NCBI RefSeq assembly: GCF_003002055.1
Contig: NZ_PVZF01000011.1
Span: 124,001-188,000, forward strand
From: Kineococcus rhizosphaerae
GTDB taxonomy: Bacteria; Actinomycetota; Actinomycetes; Actinomycetales; Kineococcaceae
DNA length: 64,000 nt
Direction of reading: 5' to 3'
A model generated the notes under the pieces. The model was given only the letters and a program-made list of their open reading frames with translations. It was not told the DNA's origin and did no database searches. Shown one piece after another: positions 48,890 through 57,880 of this stretch (position 1 is its first letter; every line of letters starts with the position of its first letter). Made by a program: the position numbers and the translations under genes.

Positions 48890-49366
48890 GTGTCCCCGCG
48901 ATCCGGCGCCGACCTGGCCCTGCTGCTCCTGGGCAGCTACCGCAACCTGGTGGACGAGGTGGTCCGGGAACTGGCGAACCGCGGGTACCCCGACGCCCGG
49001 CCGTCGCACGAGTACGCGATCCGGGCCATCCGGGCCGGCGCCGACAGCGCCTCGGACCTGGCCCGCCGGCTCGCCGTCACCAAGCAGGCCGCGGCGAAGA
49101 CGATCGCCGCGCTCGTCGAGCGCGGGTACGTCACGACCGAGACCGACCCCACCGACGTCCGCCGCAAGACCGTCCGGCTCACCGACCGCGGGACCGGACT
49201 GATCACCGAGGGGACGGCGATCTTCGACGAGGTGCGGGCACGCTGGGAAGCACGCCTGGGCGCGACTGAACTCGCGACGCTGGAGGCGCAGCTCGCGCAG
49301 TTCGTCGGCGAGTCCCCCGTCGACCTCGACGCCCCGGGCTGGGCGGCGGACCGGGACGGGCGGTAG
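48890..49366 (+). CDS. MarR family regulator of the epoxide hydrolase-like gene
   Basis: 158 residues. Winged helix: PSHEYAIRAIRAGADSASDL, ARRLAVTKQAAAKTIAALVE, RGYVTTETDPTDVRRKTVRL (wing with D-x-R). The N-terminal helices (LALLLLGSYRNLVDEVVREL) form the dimer interface. GTG 48890 is 6 nt after TAGACT (48878-48883), so probably leaderless, and the promoter abuts the operator at 48821-48860. Confidence 0.92.
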   Translation: MSPRSGADLALLLLGSYRNLVDEVVRELANRGYPDARPSHEYAIRAIRAGADSASDLARRLAVTKQAAAKTIAALVERGYVTTETDPTDVRRKTVRLTDRGTGLITEGTAIFDEVRARWEARLGATELATLEAQLAQFVGESPVDLDAPGWAADRDGR

Positions 49367-49397
49367 CGGCGGCGGCAGGACGCAGGGCCCGCCCGAT

Positions 49398-50099
49398 TCA
49401 GGGGCGGTGGGTCAGGGTCCGCAGCGCCTCGCCGACGGCCCCGAGGTGGGCGCGCATGGCCTCGGCCGCGGCGTCGTAGTCGCGCGTCGCGATCGCCTCG
49501 ACGATCGCGGCGTGCTCGACGTCGGAGCGGTGGCGGCGGTCGGGCAGCAGGTTCAGCGCCTGCGACTGGGCCGTGGAGGCCTCGCGGACGGCGGCGAGGA
49601 CGGACTCCAGGACGCGGTTGCGCGAGGACTGCGCGATGAGGCCGTGCAGCCGGCCGTCGAGGACGGCCCACTCCTGCGGGTCCGGTTCGCCCGTCATGGT
49701 CTCGATGAGCCCGCGCAGCTCGGCCAGCTCGGAGTCGGTGTGGCGCACGGCGGCCCAGCCGGCGGCGGGGACCTCGACGAGCGGGCGCGCCTCCAGCAGC
49801 TCGGAGGCGGCGAAGGAGCCGAAGACGGGGTCGGGCTCGACCTTGTCCTTGACCACGAAGGACCCCAGGCCCGTGCGGGGTTCGGTCAGGCCCAGGGCGT
49901 GGCAGGAGCGCAGCGCCTCGCGGACCACCGAGCGCGAGACGCCGTGCCGTTCGGCCAGGGCCGCTTCGGAGGGCAACCGGGTGCCCACGGGCAGTTCCCC
50001 GCCGAGGATGGCGTCGCGCAGGTCGGCGAAGACGGCCTCGGCCGCGCCGACGCGGGCCACGGCCGGGGGTCGTTCCGCCCAGGTGCTCACGCGGTCCAT
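49398..50099 (-). CDS. GntR family regulator, FadR/FCD type, of the aspartate operon
   Basis: 233 residues. Winged helix: EAVFADLRDAILGGELPVGT, RLPSEAALAERHGVSRSVVR and EALRSCHALGLTEPRTGLGS; the FCD domain follows with metal-type residues DGRLHGLIAQSSRNRVLESV and HAAIVEAIATRDYDAAAEAM. Divergent from aspA, with CTGTCAGACAG and a larger ACCTGTC/GACAGGT repeat in the gap, which fits FCD-type GntR operators. It probably senses aspartate, asparagine or fumarate. Confidence 0.92.
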   Translation of the reverse strand: MDRVSTWAERPPAVARVGAAEAVFADLRDAILGGELPVGTRLPSEAALAERHGVSRSVVREALRSCHALGLTEPRTGLGSFVVKDKVEPDPVFGSFAASELLEARPLVEVPAAGWAAVRHTDSELAELRGLIETMTGEPDPQEWAVLDGRLHGLIAQSSRNRVLESVLAAVREASTAQSQALNLLPDRRHRSDVEHAAIVEAIATRDYDAAAEAMRAHLGAVGEALRTLTHRP

Positions 50100-50154
50100 G
50101 GTCGCACCCGGCCGGCACTTGACGCGGCGACGAACGGTCCCCCATCCTCGCTGT

Positions 50155-50177
50155 ACCTGTCAGACAGCCGGACAGGT
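50155..50177. promoter_or_regulatory. GntR operator upstream of aspA
   Basis: CTGTCAGACAG (50157-50167) is a perfect 11-bp palindrome; ACCTGTC (50155-50161) also pairs with GACAGGT (50171-50177). FadR-subfamily sites commonly have a T-G-T/A-C-A core like this. It lies 23 bp before GTG 50200. Confidence 0.65.
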
Positions 50178-50199
50178 CCACGCGAAGGGACCCGATGTC

Positions 50200-51621
50200 G
50201 TGACCCCCTCCCCCACCCGGCTCGAGCACGACCTGCTCGGCGAACGGGACGTGCCCGCCGACGCCTACTGGGGCGTCCACACCCTGCGGGCCGTCGAGAA
50301 CTTCCCCATCACCGGCCGCACCATCGGCCAGGACCCGCACCTCGTGCGGGCGCTCGCCGACGTCAAGCGGGCCGCCACCGAGGCCAACGCCGACCTCGGC
50401 GTCCTGGACCGCGAACGCGCCGACGCGATCGTCGCCGCGTGCCGGGAGATCGCCGGCGGCGCCCTGCACGAGCAGTTCGTCGTCGACGTCGTCCAGGGCG
50501 GTGCCGGGACCTCGACGAACATGAACGCCAACGAGGTCATCGCCAACCGCGCCCTGGAGATCCTGGGCCGCGGACGCGGCGACTACGCGTTCCTGCACCC
50601 CAACACCCACGTCAACGCCTCGCAGTCGACGAACGACGTCTACCCCACGGCCGTGAACATCGCGACGCGCCGCTGGATCTTCGCGCTCGTGGCCGAGCTC
50701 GAACGGCTGCGCGACGCGTTCGCCGCCAAGGCCGTCGAGTTCCGCGACGTCGTGAAGATGGGCCGCACGCAGTTGCAGGACGCCGTCCCCATGACGCTGG
50801 GCCAGGAGTTCGCGACCTACGCCGTCATGCTCACCGAGGACGTCGACCGGCTGCGCGAGTCCGCGGACCTGCTGCTGGAGGTCAACCTCGGGGCCACGGC
50901 CGTCGGGACGGGTCTGAACGCCCCCGTCGGGTACGCCGCCCTGGCGGTGGCGAAGCTGGCGGAGATCACCGGGTACCCGCTCGTCAGTTCCCCCGACCTC
51001 GTCGAGGCCACCCAGGACGTCGGGCAGTTCGTGCACCTGTCCGGGGTGCTGAAGCGCGTCGCGGTGAAGCTGTCGAAGGTCTGCAACGACCTGCGGCTGC
51101 TGTCCTCCGGGCCGCGCGCCGGGCTCGGTGAGATCAAACTCCCGCCCGTGCAGGCGGGGTCCTCGATCATGCCCGGCAAGGTGAACCCGGTCATCCCCGA
51201 GGTCGTCAACCAGGTCGCGTTCCAGATCGTCGGCAACGACGTCACCATCTCCATGGCGGCCGAGGCCGGGCAGCTGCAGCTCAACGCCTTCGAACCCGTC
51301 ATCGCCCAGCGCCTCACCGAGGGCGCCCGCAACCTCACCCACGCCGTCGCCGTCCTCACCGACCGCTGCGTCGTGGGCATCACGACCGACCGCGCGCTGC
51401 TGCGCGCCCGCGTCGAGAACTCCATCGGCCTGGCGACCGCGCTGAACCCGCGGATCGGCTACGAGGCCGCCACCCGCATCGCCCTGGAGGCCGCGCACAC
51501 CGGCGCCTCCGTCGCCGACCTCGTGCTCGCGTCCGGCCTGCTCGCCCCGGAAGAACTGGAAGAACTGCTCCGCCCCGAGAACCTCACCTCCCTGCCGTCC
51601 TCCCAGGAGAACCCCCGATGA
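50200..51621 (+). CDS. aspA: aspartate ammonia-lyase (aspartase)
   Basis: 473 residues. Converts L-aspartate to fumarate and ammonia. [20 protein letters not shown] and [15 protein letters not shown] are the aspartase/fumarase start; the substrate site is [20 protein letters not shown] and [17 protein letters not shown]; the flexible signature loop is [20 protein letters not shown] with the catalytic Ser near residue 322. GTG 50200 with GAAGGGA upstream; the longer upstream frame is antisense to the GntR gene. First gene of the operon with a permease and an asparaginase. Fumarase cannot be excluded by eye, but context favours aspartase. Confidence 0.93.
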   Translation: MTPSPTRLEHDLLGERDVPADAYWGVHTLRAVENFPITGRTIGQDPHLVRALADVKRAATEANADLGVLDRERADAIVAACREIAGGALHEQFVVDVVQGGAGTSTNMNANEVIANRALEILGRGRGDYAFLHPNTHVNASQSTNDVYPTAVNIATRRWIFALVAELERLRDAFAAKAVEFRDVVKMGRTQLQDAVPMTLGQEFATYAVMLTEDVDRLRESADLLLEVNLGATAVGTGLNAPVGYAALAVAKLAEITGYPLVSSPDLVEATQDVGQFVHLSGVLKRVAVKLSKVCNDLRLLSSGPRAGLGEIKLPPVQAGSSIMPGKVNPVIPEVVNQVAFQIVGNDVTISMAAEAGQLQLNAFEPVIAQRLTEGARNLTHAVAVLTDRCVVGITTDRALLRARVENSIGLATALNPRIGYEAATRIALEAAHTGASVADLVLASGLLAPEELEELLRPENLTSLPSSQENPR

Positions 51622-53051
51622 CCGACGTCACCGCGCGCACCCAGGCCGCGCCCCCGGAAGCGCAGTACCGCAAGGAACTCCGCCCGCGGCAGATCCAGAT
51701 GATCGCCATCGGCGGCGCCATCGGGACGGGCCTGTTCATGGGCGCCGGCGGCCGCCTGGCCGGCGCCGGGCCCGCCCTCGTCGGCGTCTACGCCGTGTGC
51801 GGGTTCTTCGGGTTCCTCATCCTGCGCGCCCTCGGGGAACTCGTCGTGCACCGCCCGACGTCCGGTTCCTTCGTCTCCTACGCCCGGGAGTTCTACGGCG
51901 AGAGGACCGCGTTCGTCGCGGGCTGGCTGTACTGGCTGAACTGGGCGACGACGGCCGTCGTCGACGTCACCGCCGTCGCGCTCTACATGAACTTCTTCGG
52001 CCGGTACTCCGCGTTCGTCGCCGGGGTGCCGCAGTGGGTGTGGGCGCTGGCCGCGATCGTCGTCGTCCTCGGCCTGAACCTGCTGTCGGTGAAGGTGTTC
52101 GGGGAGCTGGAGTTCTGGTTCGCGCTGCTGAAGGTCCTCACCATCGGCGCGTTCCTGATCGTCGGGCTGTACTTCGCGCTCTTCGGCGAACCCATCGACG
52201 GGCAGCGCCCCGGGTTCGGGCTGATCGCCGCCCACGGCGGGTGGCTGCCCAACGGCCTGCTGCCGGCCGTCGTCGTCATCCAGGGCGTCGTGTTCGCGTA
52301 CGCGTCGATCGAGCTCGTCGGCACCACCGCCGGTGAGGTCGCCGAACCGCAGAAGGTCATCCCCCGCGCCATCAACACCGTCATCGTCCGGATCGTCGTG
52401 TTCTACGTCGGGTCCGTGCTGCTGCTGGCGATGCTGCTGCCCTACGACGCCTACCAGAAGGGCGTCTCACCGTTCGTGACGTTCTTCTCCCACGTCGGCG
52501 TCGACGGCGTGGACGCGTTCGTGAACCTCGTCGTGCTCACCGCGGCGCTGTCCTCGCTGAACGCGGGCCTGTACTCCACCGGCCGCATCCTGCACTCGAT
52601 GGCCTCCACCGGCTCGGCGCCCGCGTTCGCGGGCCGGGTCAACCGCAACGGCGTCCCCTACGGCGGGATCGCGCTGACCGTCGCCGTCGCCCTGCTCGGC
52701 GTCGTGCTCAACGCCCTCGTGCCCGCCGACGCGTTCGAGATCGTCCTGAACATCGCCGCCATCGGCATCGTCAGCGCGTGGGGCGTCATCGTCCTGTGCC
52801 AGCTGAAGCTGTGGTCGTGGGCGAAGGCGGGCCGGATCGAACGCCCGGCGTTCCGGATGCCGCTGGCGCCGTGGAGCGGCGTCGCGACCCTCGTGTTCCT
52901 CGTCGCCGTGCTCGTGCTCATGGCGTTCGACCACCCCGTGGGAACCTGGACCATCGCCTCGCTCGTGGTCATCGTCCCCCTGCTGGCGCTCGGGTGGCGC
53001 GCGGCGAAGCCGCGTGTGGAAGCGTTGGCCGCACGCACCGACCAGGACTGA
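51618..53051 (+). CDS. amino acid permease, likely asparagine/aspartate (AnsP-like)
   Basis: 477 residues, about 12 helices. The start [20 protein letters not shown] and [40 protein letters not shown] and [20 protein letters not shown] are the AAT-family pattern (GABA/lysine/asparagine permeases). ATG overlaps the aspA stop (ATGA), so it is translated with it. It should bring in asparagine or aspartate. Substrate is inference from the neighbours. Confidence 0.92.
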   Translation: MTDVTARTQAAPPEAQYRKELRPRQIQMIAIGGAIGTGLFMGAGGRLAGAGPALVGVYAVCGFFGFLILRALGELVVHRPTSGSFVSYAREFYGERTAFVAGWLYWLNWATTAVVDVTAVALYMNFFGRYSAFVAGVPQWVWALAAIVVVLGLNLLSVKVFGELEFWFALLKVLTIGAFLIVGLYFALFGEPIDGQRPGFGLIAAHGGWLPNGLLPAVVVIQGVVFAYASIELVGTTAGEVAEPQKVIPRAINTVIVRIVVFYVGSVLLLAMLLPYDAYQKGVSPFVTFFSHVGVDGVDAFVNLVVLTAALSSLNAGLYSTGRILHSMASTGSAPAFAGRVNRNGVPYGGIALTVAVALLGVVLNALVPADAFEIVLNIAAIGIVSAWGVIVLCQLKLWSWAKAGRIERPAFRMPLAPWSGVATLVFLVAVLVLMAFDHPVGTWTIASLVVIVPLLALGWRAAKPRVEALAARTDQD

Positions 53052-53058
53052 GGAGCAC

Positions 53059-53985
53059 ATGACGACCCCGTTGACCCCACCGCTCGTGGTGGTGGTGACC
53101 ACCGGCGGAACCATCGCCAGCACCGTGGACGCCGACGGGGTCAGTGCTCCGACGCTGGCCGGGGACACCCTCGTCGGCCCGGCCGCCGCCGAGGTCGGGG
53201 TGCGCGTGCGGGTCGTCGAACCGCTGCGGGTGGACTCCTCGACGCTGACGCTGGCCGACGCGTGGAGGGTCGTGTCGTCCGTCCACGAGGCGCTGGCCTC
53301 CCCGGACGTCGCGGGCGTGGTCGTGCTGCACGGCACGGACTCCCTGGAGGAGACCGCGTACCTGCTCGACCTGCACCACGACGACCCGCGGGCCGTCGTG
53401 CTCACCGGCTCGCAGCGGACGTCGGACCACCCCGAACCCGACGCTCCGGCGAACGTCCGGCTCGCCCTGTCCACCGCGACGACCCGGTCCGGGGTGCTCG
53501 TGGCGTTCGGCGGGGCCGTCCTGCCCGCGGCGGGCGTCGCCAAGCAGCACACCACCGCCCTCGATGCGTTCGCCTGCCCCGACCCGCTGCCCCGCGCGGT
53601 GCTGCCCGCGGCCACCGGCGACTGGCCGCGGGTCGACGTCGTCGCGGGGTACCCCGGGATGGACGGGGCGCTGCTCGACGCGTGCGTCGCGGCCGGGGCA
53701 CGCGGGATCGTGCTGCAGGGCCTGGGGTCGGGGAACGCGACGGCCGCCGTGGTCGCCGCCGTCGCGCGCGCCGTCGCGGCCGGGGTCGCGGTGGTCCTCA
53801 CGACCCGCGTCGCCGCGGGCCCGGTCGCCGTGACCTACGGGGACGGCGGCGGCGGGGCCGACCTGGCCGCCGCGGGCGCGGTCCCCGCCGGACGGCTGAA
53901 GGCCGGGCAGGCGCGGGTCCTGCTCGCAGCGCTGCTGCGGGCCGGGGCCACGGACCTCCCCGCGCAGTTCGCCGCCCGCGGGTAG
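53059..53985 (+). CDS. L-asparaginase, bacterial type
   Basis: 308 residues, no signal peptide. Hydrolyses asparagine to aspartate and ammonia. The first catalytic Thr is in VVTTGGTIASTVDADG (Thr18); the second catalytic pair is in VVVLHGTDSLEETAY (Thr93-Asp94). VLTGSQRTSDHPEPDAPANV and GIVLQGLGSGNATAAVVA follow as in family type I/II. ATG 53059 with GAGGAG upstream, 7 bp after the permease stop. Its product aspartate is the substrate of aspA in the same operon. Cytoplasmic location suggests uptake of asparagine first. Confidence 0.93.
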   Translation: MTTPLTPPLVVVVTTGGTIASTVDADGVSAPTLAGDTLVGPAAAEVGVRVRVVEPLRVDSSTLTLADAWRVVSSVHEALASPDVAGVVVLHGTDSLEETAYLLDLHHDDPRAVVLTGSQRTSDHPEPDAPANVRLALSTATTRSGVLVAFGGAVLPAAGVAKQHTTALDAFACPDPLPRAVLPAATGDWPRVDVVAGYPGMDGALLDACVAAGARGIVLQGLGSGNATAAVVAAVARAVAAGVAVVLTTRVAAGPVAVTYGDGGGGADLAAAGAVPAGRLKAGQARVLLAALLRAGATDLPAQFAARG

Positions 53986-53999
53986 ACCATGCTGGTCCC

Positions 54000-54665
54000 G
54001 TGACCGCCGACGCCGCCCGTTCCGCCGTCGTGCGCCAGGGGTTGTCCGTAGCGGCGTCGACCGGTCTGTACGGCGTGAGCTTCGGCGCGCTGAGCACCAC
54101 CAGCGGGCTGAGCCTGTGGCAGACGTGCGTTCTGTCGCTGCTGCTGTTCAGCGGCGGTTCGCAGTTCGCGCTCATCGGCGTCCTCGGCGGCGGCGGCACC
54201 GCCGGTGCGGCCGTCGCCGCGTCCTCGCTGCTCGGGGTCCGCAACGCGCTGTACGGGTTGCAGCTCGGGCCGGTCATGCGCCCGCGCGGGTGGCGGCGCG
54301 TCGTCGTCCCGCAACTGACCATCGACGAGTCCACCGCCGTCGCCGTCTCGCAGTCCACCCCGCCGCTGCGCCGGCTGGGTTTCTGGGTGACCGGGCTCGG
54401 GGTGTACGGGTTCTGGAACCTCGCGACCCTCGTGGGGGCGCTCGCCGGGAACGCGCTCGGGGACCCGAAGCGCTACGGCCTCGACGCCGCGGCGGCCGCC
54501 TCGTTCATCGCCCTGCTGTGGCCGCGGTTGCGCGCTCGCGAACCCGTCGCGATCGCCGTCGTCGGGGCGCTCGTGACGACGCTGCTCGTCCCCGTGATCC
54601 CGCAGGGTCTGCCCGTCGTCGCCGCCGCCGTCGTGGGGTCCGTCGTCGCGTGGTGCTGGAAGTGA
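54000..54665 (+). CDS. azlC: AzlC family branched-chain amino acid exporter subunit
   Basis: 221 residues, about five or six helices. GLSVAASTGLYGVSFGALST, LSLLLFSGGSQFALIGVLGG and AASSLLGVRNALYGLQLGPV, then LGFWVTGLGVYGFWNLATLV and LWPRLRAREPVAIAVV match the AzlC family. It works with AzlD to export branched-chain amino acids or analogues. GTG 54000 is 14 bp after the asparaginase stop, so it could be part of that operon. Its TGA overlaps the azlD GTG (GTGA). Confidence 0.9.
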   Translation: MTADAARSAVVRQGLSVAASTGLYGVSFGALSTTSGLSLWQTCVLSLLLFSGGSQFALIGVLGGGGTAGAAVAASSLLGVRNALYGLQLGPVMRPRGWRRVVVPQLTIDESTAVAVSQSTPPLRRLGFWVTGLGVYGFWNLATLVGALAGNALGDPKRYGLDAAAAASFIALLWPRLRAREPVAIAVVGALVTTLLVPVIPQGLPVVAAAVVGSVVAWCWK

Positions 54666-54973
54666 GCTTCTGGGTCGCGGTGCTCGCCGCGGGGGTCGTC
54701 TCGTTCCTCCTGAAGTTCGCCGGCTACGTCGTGCCCGCGGAACGGCTGGAGGAACCCCGGGTGCGGCGCGTGACGGCGATGCTGCCCGCCGCGCTGCTCG
54801 CCTCCCTCGTGGTGCTGCAGACGTTCTCGACCGGGCGCGACCTCGTGCTCGACGCGCGCGCGGCGGGGCTGGTCGTCGCCGTCGTCGCGCTGGTGTGCCG
54901 GGCGCCGTTCATCGTCGTCGTGGTCCTCGCGGCCGCGACGGCGGCGGGGTTGCGGGCGCTGGGCTGGGGGTGA
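54662..54973 (+). CDS. azlD: AzlD family branched-chain amino acid exporter subunit
   Basis: 103 residues with three or four helices: FWVAVLAAGVVSFLLKFAGY, RVTAMLPAALLASLVVLQTF, AGLVVAVVALVCRAPFIVVV. The RRVTAMLPAALLASLV segment is the AzlD signature. GTG 54662 overlaps the azlC stop by 4 bp; GTG 54653 is also possible. Obligate partner of AzlC. Confidence 0.9.
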   Translation: MSFWVAVLAAGVVSFLLKFAGYVVPAERLEEPRVRRVTAMLPAALLASLVVLQTFSTGRDLVLDARAAGLVVAVVALVCRAPFIVVVVLAAATAAGLRALGWG

Positions 54974-55023
54974 TCCGGCGGTCGCCCATCGACGCCGGGG
55001 GCGCGCCCCAGCACACTGTGCCC

Positions 55024-55881
55024 GTGGAACCTCAGGAGTTCGGCGCGGCCGTGCGCCGGTTGCGGGAGGGCACCGACCCCGCGGCCGTCGGGTTGCGCCA
55101 GGCGGGCACCCGCCGCGTGCGCGGGTTGCGGCGCGAGGAGCTCGGCGACCTCGCGGGCCTGTCCGCCGACTACGTCCGGCGGCTGGAGCAGGGCCGCAGC
55201 CACCCCTCGGCTGGGGTCGTCGACGCGATCGCGCGGGCCCTGCGGATCGGCCGGGCCGACTACGTGCGGCTGTCCGCCCTCGCCGGGTACGCCGCCGCGG
55301 ACGGTCAGGTCCCCGACGAGATCGGGCCGGGGGCGACGCGGCTGCTGGAACGGTTCGGCGACACCCCGATGTTCGTCTCCGACGCGGCGATGAACCTCGT
55401 CGCCGTCAACGGCGCCTTCCTCGCCCTCGAGCACTGGGAACCCACCGGAGACCTGTGGGAGTGGAACATCGCCTGGCGGACGTTCTGCTCGCCGTTCGCC
55501 GCGTTCACCCAGTCCCCGGCGGACGCGACCGACCACCAGGCGATCCTCGCGGCGCAGCTGCAGGCCGCGCAGCTGCGCTACCCCACCGACCGCTCCCTCG
55601 CCGCCCTCGTGGACGCGCTGCGCAGCGGCAGCCGCGTCTTCGACGCGTTGTGGCGCGCGCCGCGACCGGTGGCGGCCTACGAGAGCGCCGCGACGTTCAC
55701 GCAGTCCGACGGCGGGTCCGTGACGCTCGTGGGGAACCTGCTGGCCATCCCCGGCGACGACCTGACGGCGTTGATGCTCACCGCGGCGCCGGGGTCGACC
55801 GACGCGGCCCGGCTCGCGGACGTCGTCGGGTCGGTCGGCGGGCCGGCCGTCGTGAAGGTGGGCCGATCCGGCCCAGGATGA
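55024..55881 (+). CDS. XRE family regulator with MmyB-like domain
   Basis: 285 residues from GTG 55024. HTH in FGAAVRRLREGTDPAAVGLR, GLRREELGDLAGLSADYVRR and LEQGRSHPSAGVVDAIARAL; the MmyB-type ligand domain follows (FGDTPMFVSDAAMNLVAVNG, ALRSGSRVFDALWRA, TLVGNLLAIPGDDLTALMLT). Same architecture as the regulator at 10257-11081. It precedes the fused oxidoreductase gene by 66 bp on the same strand, a frequent arrangement for this regulator type, and probably controls it. Confidence 0.93.
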   Translation: MEPQEFGAAVRRLREGTDPAAVGLRQAGTRRVRGLRREELGDLAGLSADYVRRLEQGRSHPSAGVVDAIARALRIGRADYVRLSALAGYAAADGQVPDEIGPGATRLLERFGDTPMFVSDAAMNLVAVNGAFLALEHWEPTGDLWEWNIAWRTFCSPFAAFTQSPADATDHQAILAAQLQAAQLRYPTDRSLAALVDALRSGSRVFDALWRAPRPVAAYESAATFTQSDGGSVTLVGNLLAIPGDDLTALMLTAAPGSTDAARLADVVGSVGGPAVVKVGRSGPG

Positions 55882-55947
55882 GTCCGCCCGGACCTGGGAA
55901 CGTCGGTGACGTCGAAGAGAACGTCACCCACGGAAGCAGGTCAGGCC

Positions 55948-57846
55948 ATGAAGGCAGTGCGTTTCCCCCGGTTCGGCGGTCCCGAGGTCCTGCACCTGGA
56001 GGACGTCGAGCAGCCCGTCCCCGGTCCCGGCGAGGTCCGGGTCCGCGTCGCGGCCACCTCGTTCAACGGCGTCGACGCCACCATCCGCGCCGGGTCGATG
56101 CAGGGCCCGATCCCGGTGCAGCTCCCCCACACCCCCGGTCTCGACGTCGCCGGGACCGTCGACGCCCTCGGCGACGGTGTGGAGGAGTTCGCCGTCGGTG
56201 ACCGGGTCGTCGGCCTGCTGCCCATGACGGCGCCCGGCGCGTCCGCCGAGTTCGTCCTCGCCCCCGCCGAAGCCCTGACGGGCGTACCGGCGAACGTCCC
56301 GCTCGCCGACGCGGCGTCGCTGCCCCTGGTGGGGCTGACGGCCTGGCAGGCTCTGTTCGACCACGGCAACCTCGTTGCGGGGCAACGGGTCCTCGTCAAC
56401 GGCGCGGGCGGTGCCGTCGGCGGGTTCGCCGTGCAGCTCGCCGTGGAGGCCGGGGCCCACGTCATCGCCACCGCGAGCGCCCGCAGCGCCGTGCGGGTCA
56501 AGGCCGCCGGGGCCCACGAGATCCTCGACCACACCCTCGTCGACGTGGTCGCGGCGATCACCGAACCCGTCGACCTCGTCGTGAACCTCGCCCCCGTCGG
56601 GCCCGAGGACCTCACCGCGTTCCTCGCTCTCGTCCGCGACGGCGGCCGGCTCGTCAGCACCACCGTGTGGGTGCCCGCCCCCTCCGACGAGGCGCGCGGG
56701 GTGCGCGGGATCGACCTGTTCGTGCGCAGCGACTCCGACCAGCTCGCCGACCTCGTCGCCCGCGTCGGCACCGGTGAGCTCCACCTCGACGTCGCCGAGC
56801 GCGTGGCGCTCGCCGACCTGCCCGCCCTGCACGCCCGCGCCGGGGACCTGCCCGGCAAGGCCGTCGTCGTCATCCCCGAAACCACCGGAACCACCCTTGA
56901 GAGGGGCACCACCATGAAGGCCTTCCGCTTCCACACCGTCGGCGGACCCGAGGTCCTGCAGTCCGAGGAGATCCCCACCCCCGCGCCCGGAGCCGGGCAG
57001 GTGCGCGTGCGGGTGGCGGCCTCGGCGTACAACGCCGCGGACAACGGCATGCGCGGCGGTTTCCTCCCGATCCCCGTCGAACTGCCGCACGTCCCCGGCT
57101 ACGACGTGTCCGGCACGGTCGACGCGCTCGGTGAGGGGGTCGAGGGCCTGAGCGTCGGCCAGCCCGTCGTCGGGTTCCTGCCGATGGAACGCGACGGCGG
57201 CGCTGCGGAGTTCGTCGTCGCCCCGGCCGAGGCGCTGGTCGCCGCCCCCACGACGATCCCGCTGGCCGACGCCGCGGCCCTGCCGTCGGTGGCGTTGACG
57301 GCGTGGCAGGCGGTGTTCGACGAGGGCGGGTTGCAGGCCGGTCAGCGGCTGCTGGTCGTCGGGGCCGGCGGCGTCGTCGGCAAGTACGCCGTCGCCCTGG
57401 CGAAACGGGCCGGGGTGCACATCGTCGCGACGGCGACCCCCCGCAGCCTCGACGCGGTCCGCGCGGCCGGGGCCGACGAGGTCGTCGACCGGACCCGCGA
57501 CGACCTCCTGCACGCGGTCGAGGCGCAGGTCGACGTCATGCTGAACCTCGCCCCGCTGGACCCCGAGGACTTCGCGGCGCTGGTCGCCCTCGTCCGCGAC
57601 GGCGGGAAGGTCGTCAGCACGACCGCGTTCCTCACCACCCCCGGCGACGAGGCGCGCGGGGTCACGCCCCTGACCGTCTTCGTCCGGCCGAACCGCGAGC
57701 GCCTCGCGGAGCTGGTGTCCCTGGTGGACGAGGGGGCCCTGCGGGTCGAGGTGACGCGTCGGATCCCGCTCGACGACCTGCCCGCGCTGCACGCCGAGGG
57801 GGCCGCGGGACGGATCGCGGGCAAGGTCGTCGTGCAGGTCGCTTGA
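55948..57846 (+). CDS. two zinc-independent quinone oxidoreductases fused head-to-tail (MDR family)
   Basis: 632 residues made of two complete NADPH-dependent quinone reductase/MDR units. Unit 1 (about 1-315): KAVRFPRFGGPEVLHLEDVE, VRVAATSFNGVDATIRAG, VLVNGAGGAVGGFAVQLAVE (nucleotide fold). Unit 2 (about 323-632) starts with its own Met-Lys-Ala-Phe: FRFHTVGGPEVLQSEEIP, RVAASAYNAADNGMRG, LLVVGAGGVVGKYAVALAKR. The junction VIPETTGTTLERGTT has an out-of-frame TGA (56898-56900), then GAGAGGGG and ATG 56914, as if two genes had lost the stop by a one-base change. Both units look intact. Confidence 0.85.
   Translation: MKAVRFPRFGGPEVLHLEDVEQPVPGPGEVRVRVAATSFNGVDATIRAGSMQGPIPVQLPHTPGLDVAGTVDALGDGVEEFAVGDRVVGLLPMTAPGASAEFVLAPAEALTGVPANVPLADAASLPLVGLTAWQALFDHGNLVAGQRVLVNGAGGAVGGFAVQLAVEAGAHVIATASARSAVRVKAAGAHEILDHTLVDVVAAITEPVDLVVNLAPVGPEDLTAFLALVRDGGRLVSTTVWVPAPSDEARGVRGIDLFVRSDSDQLADLVARVGTGELHLDVAERVALADLPALHARAGDLPGKAVVVIPETTGTTLERGTTMKAFRFHTVGGPEVLQSEEIPTPAPGAGQVRVRVAASAYNAADNGMRGGFLPIPVELPHVPGYDVSGTVDALGEGVEGLSVGQPVVGFLPMERDGGAAEFVVAPAEALVAAPTTIPLADAAALPSVALTAWQAVFDEGGLQAGQRLLVVGAGGVVGKYAVALAKRAGVHIVATATPRSLDAVRAAGADEVVDRTRDDLLHAVEAQVDVMLNLAPLDPEDFAALVALVRDGGKVVSTTAFLTTPGDEARGVTPLTVFVRPNRERLAELVSLVDEGALRVEVTRRIPLDDLPALHAEGAAGRIAGKVVVQVA
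56898..56916 (+). promoter_or_regulatory. fossil gene boundary: TGA, ribosome site and ATG inside the fused gene
   Basis: TGA 56898-56900 (shifted by two relative to the frame), GAGAGGGG right after it, and in-frame ATG 56914-56916. The order stop, Shine-Dalgarno, start suggests that unit 2 was once, and may still be, translated by its own start. Confidence 0.55.
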
Positions 57847-57853
57847 CCGGACC

Positions 57854-57880
57854 GGGGCTCACGACGTGGTCGTGAGCCCC
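57854..57880. terminator. bidirectional hairpin terminator
   Basis: GGGGCTCACGAC (57854-57865) and GTCGTGAGCCCC (57869-57880), perfect 12-bp stem with GTG loop, between the stops of the convergent oxidoreductase and GGDEF genes; it overlaps the last codons of the latter. Confidence 0.8.

Noticed and set aside
48937-51498. Minus-strand frame of about 850 codons spanning aspA and the MarR region
   Set aside because: It crosses several genes on the other strand, including aspA with its signature loop, and has no family features.
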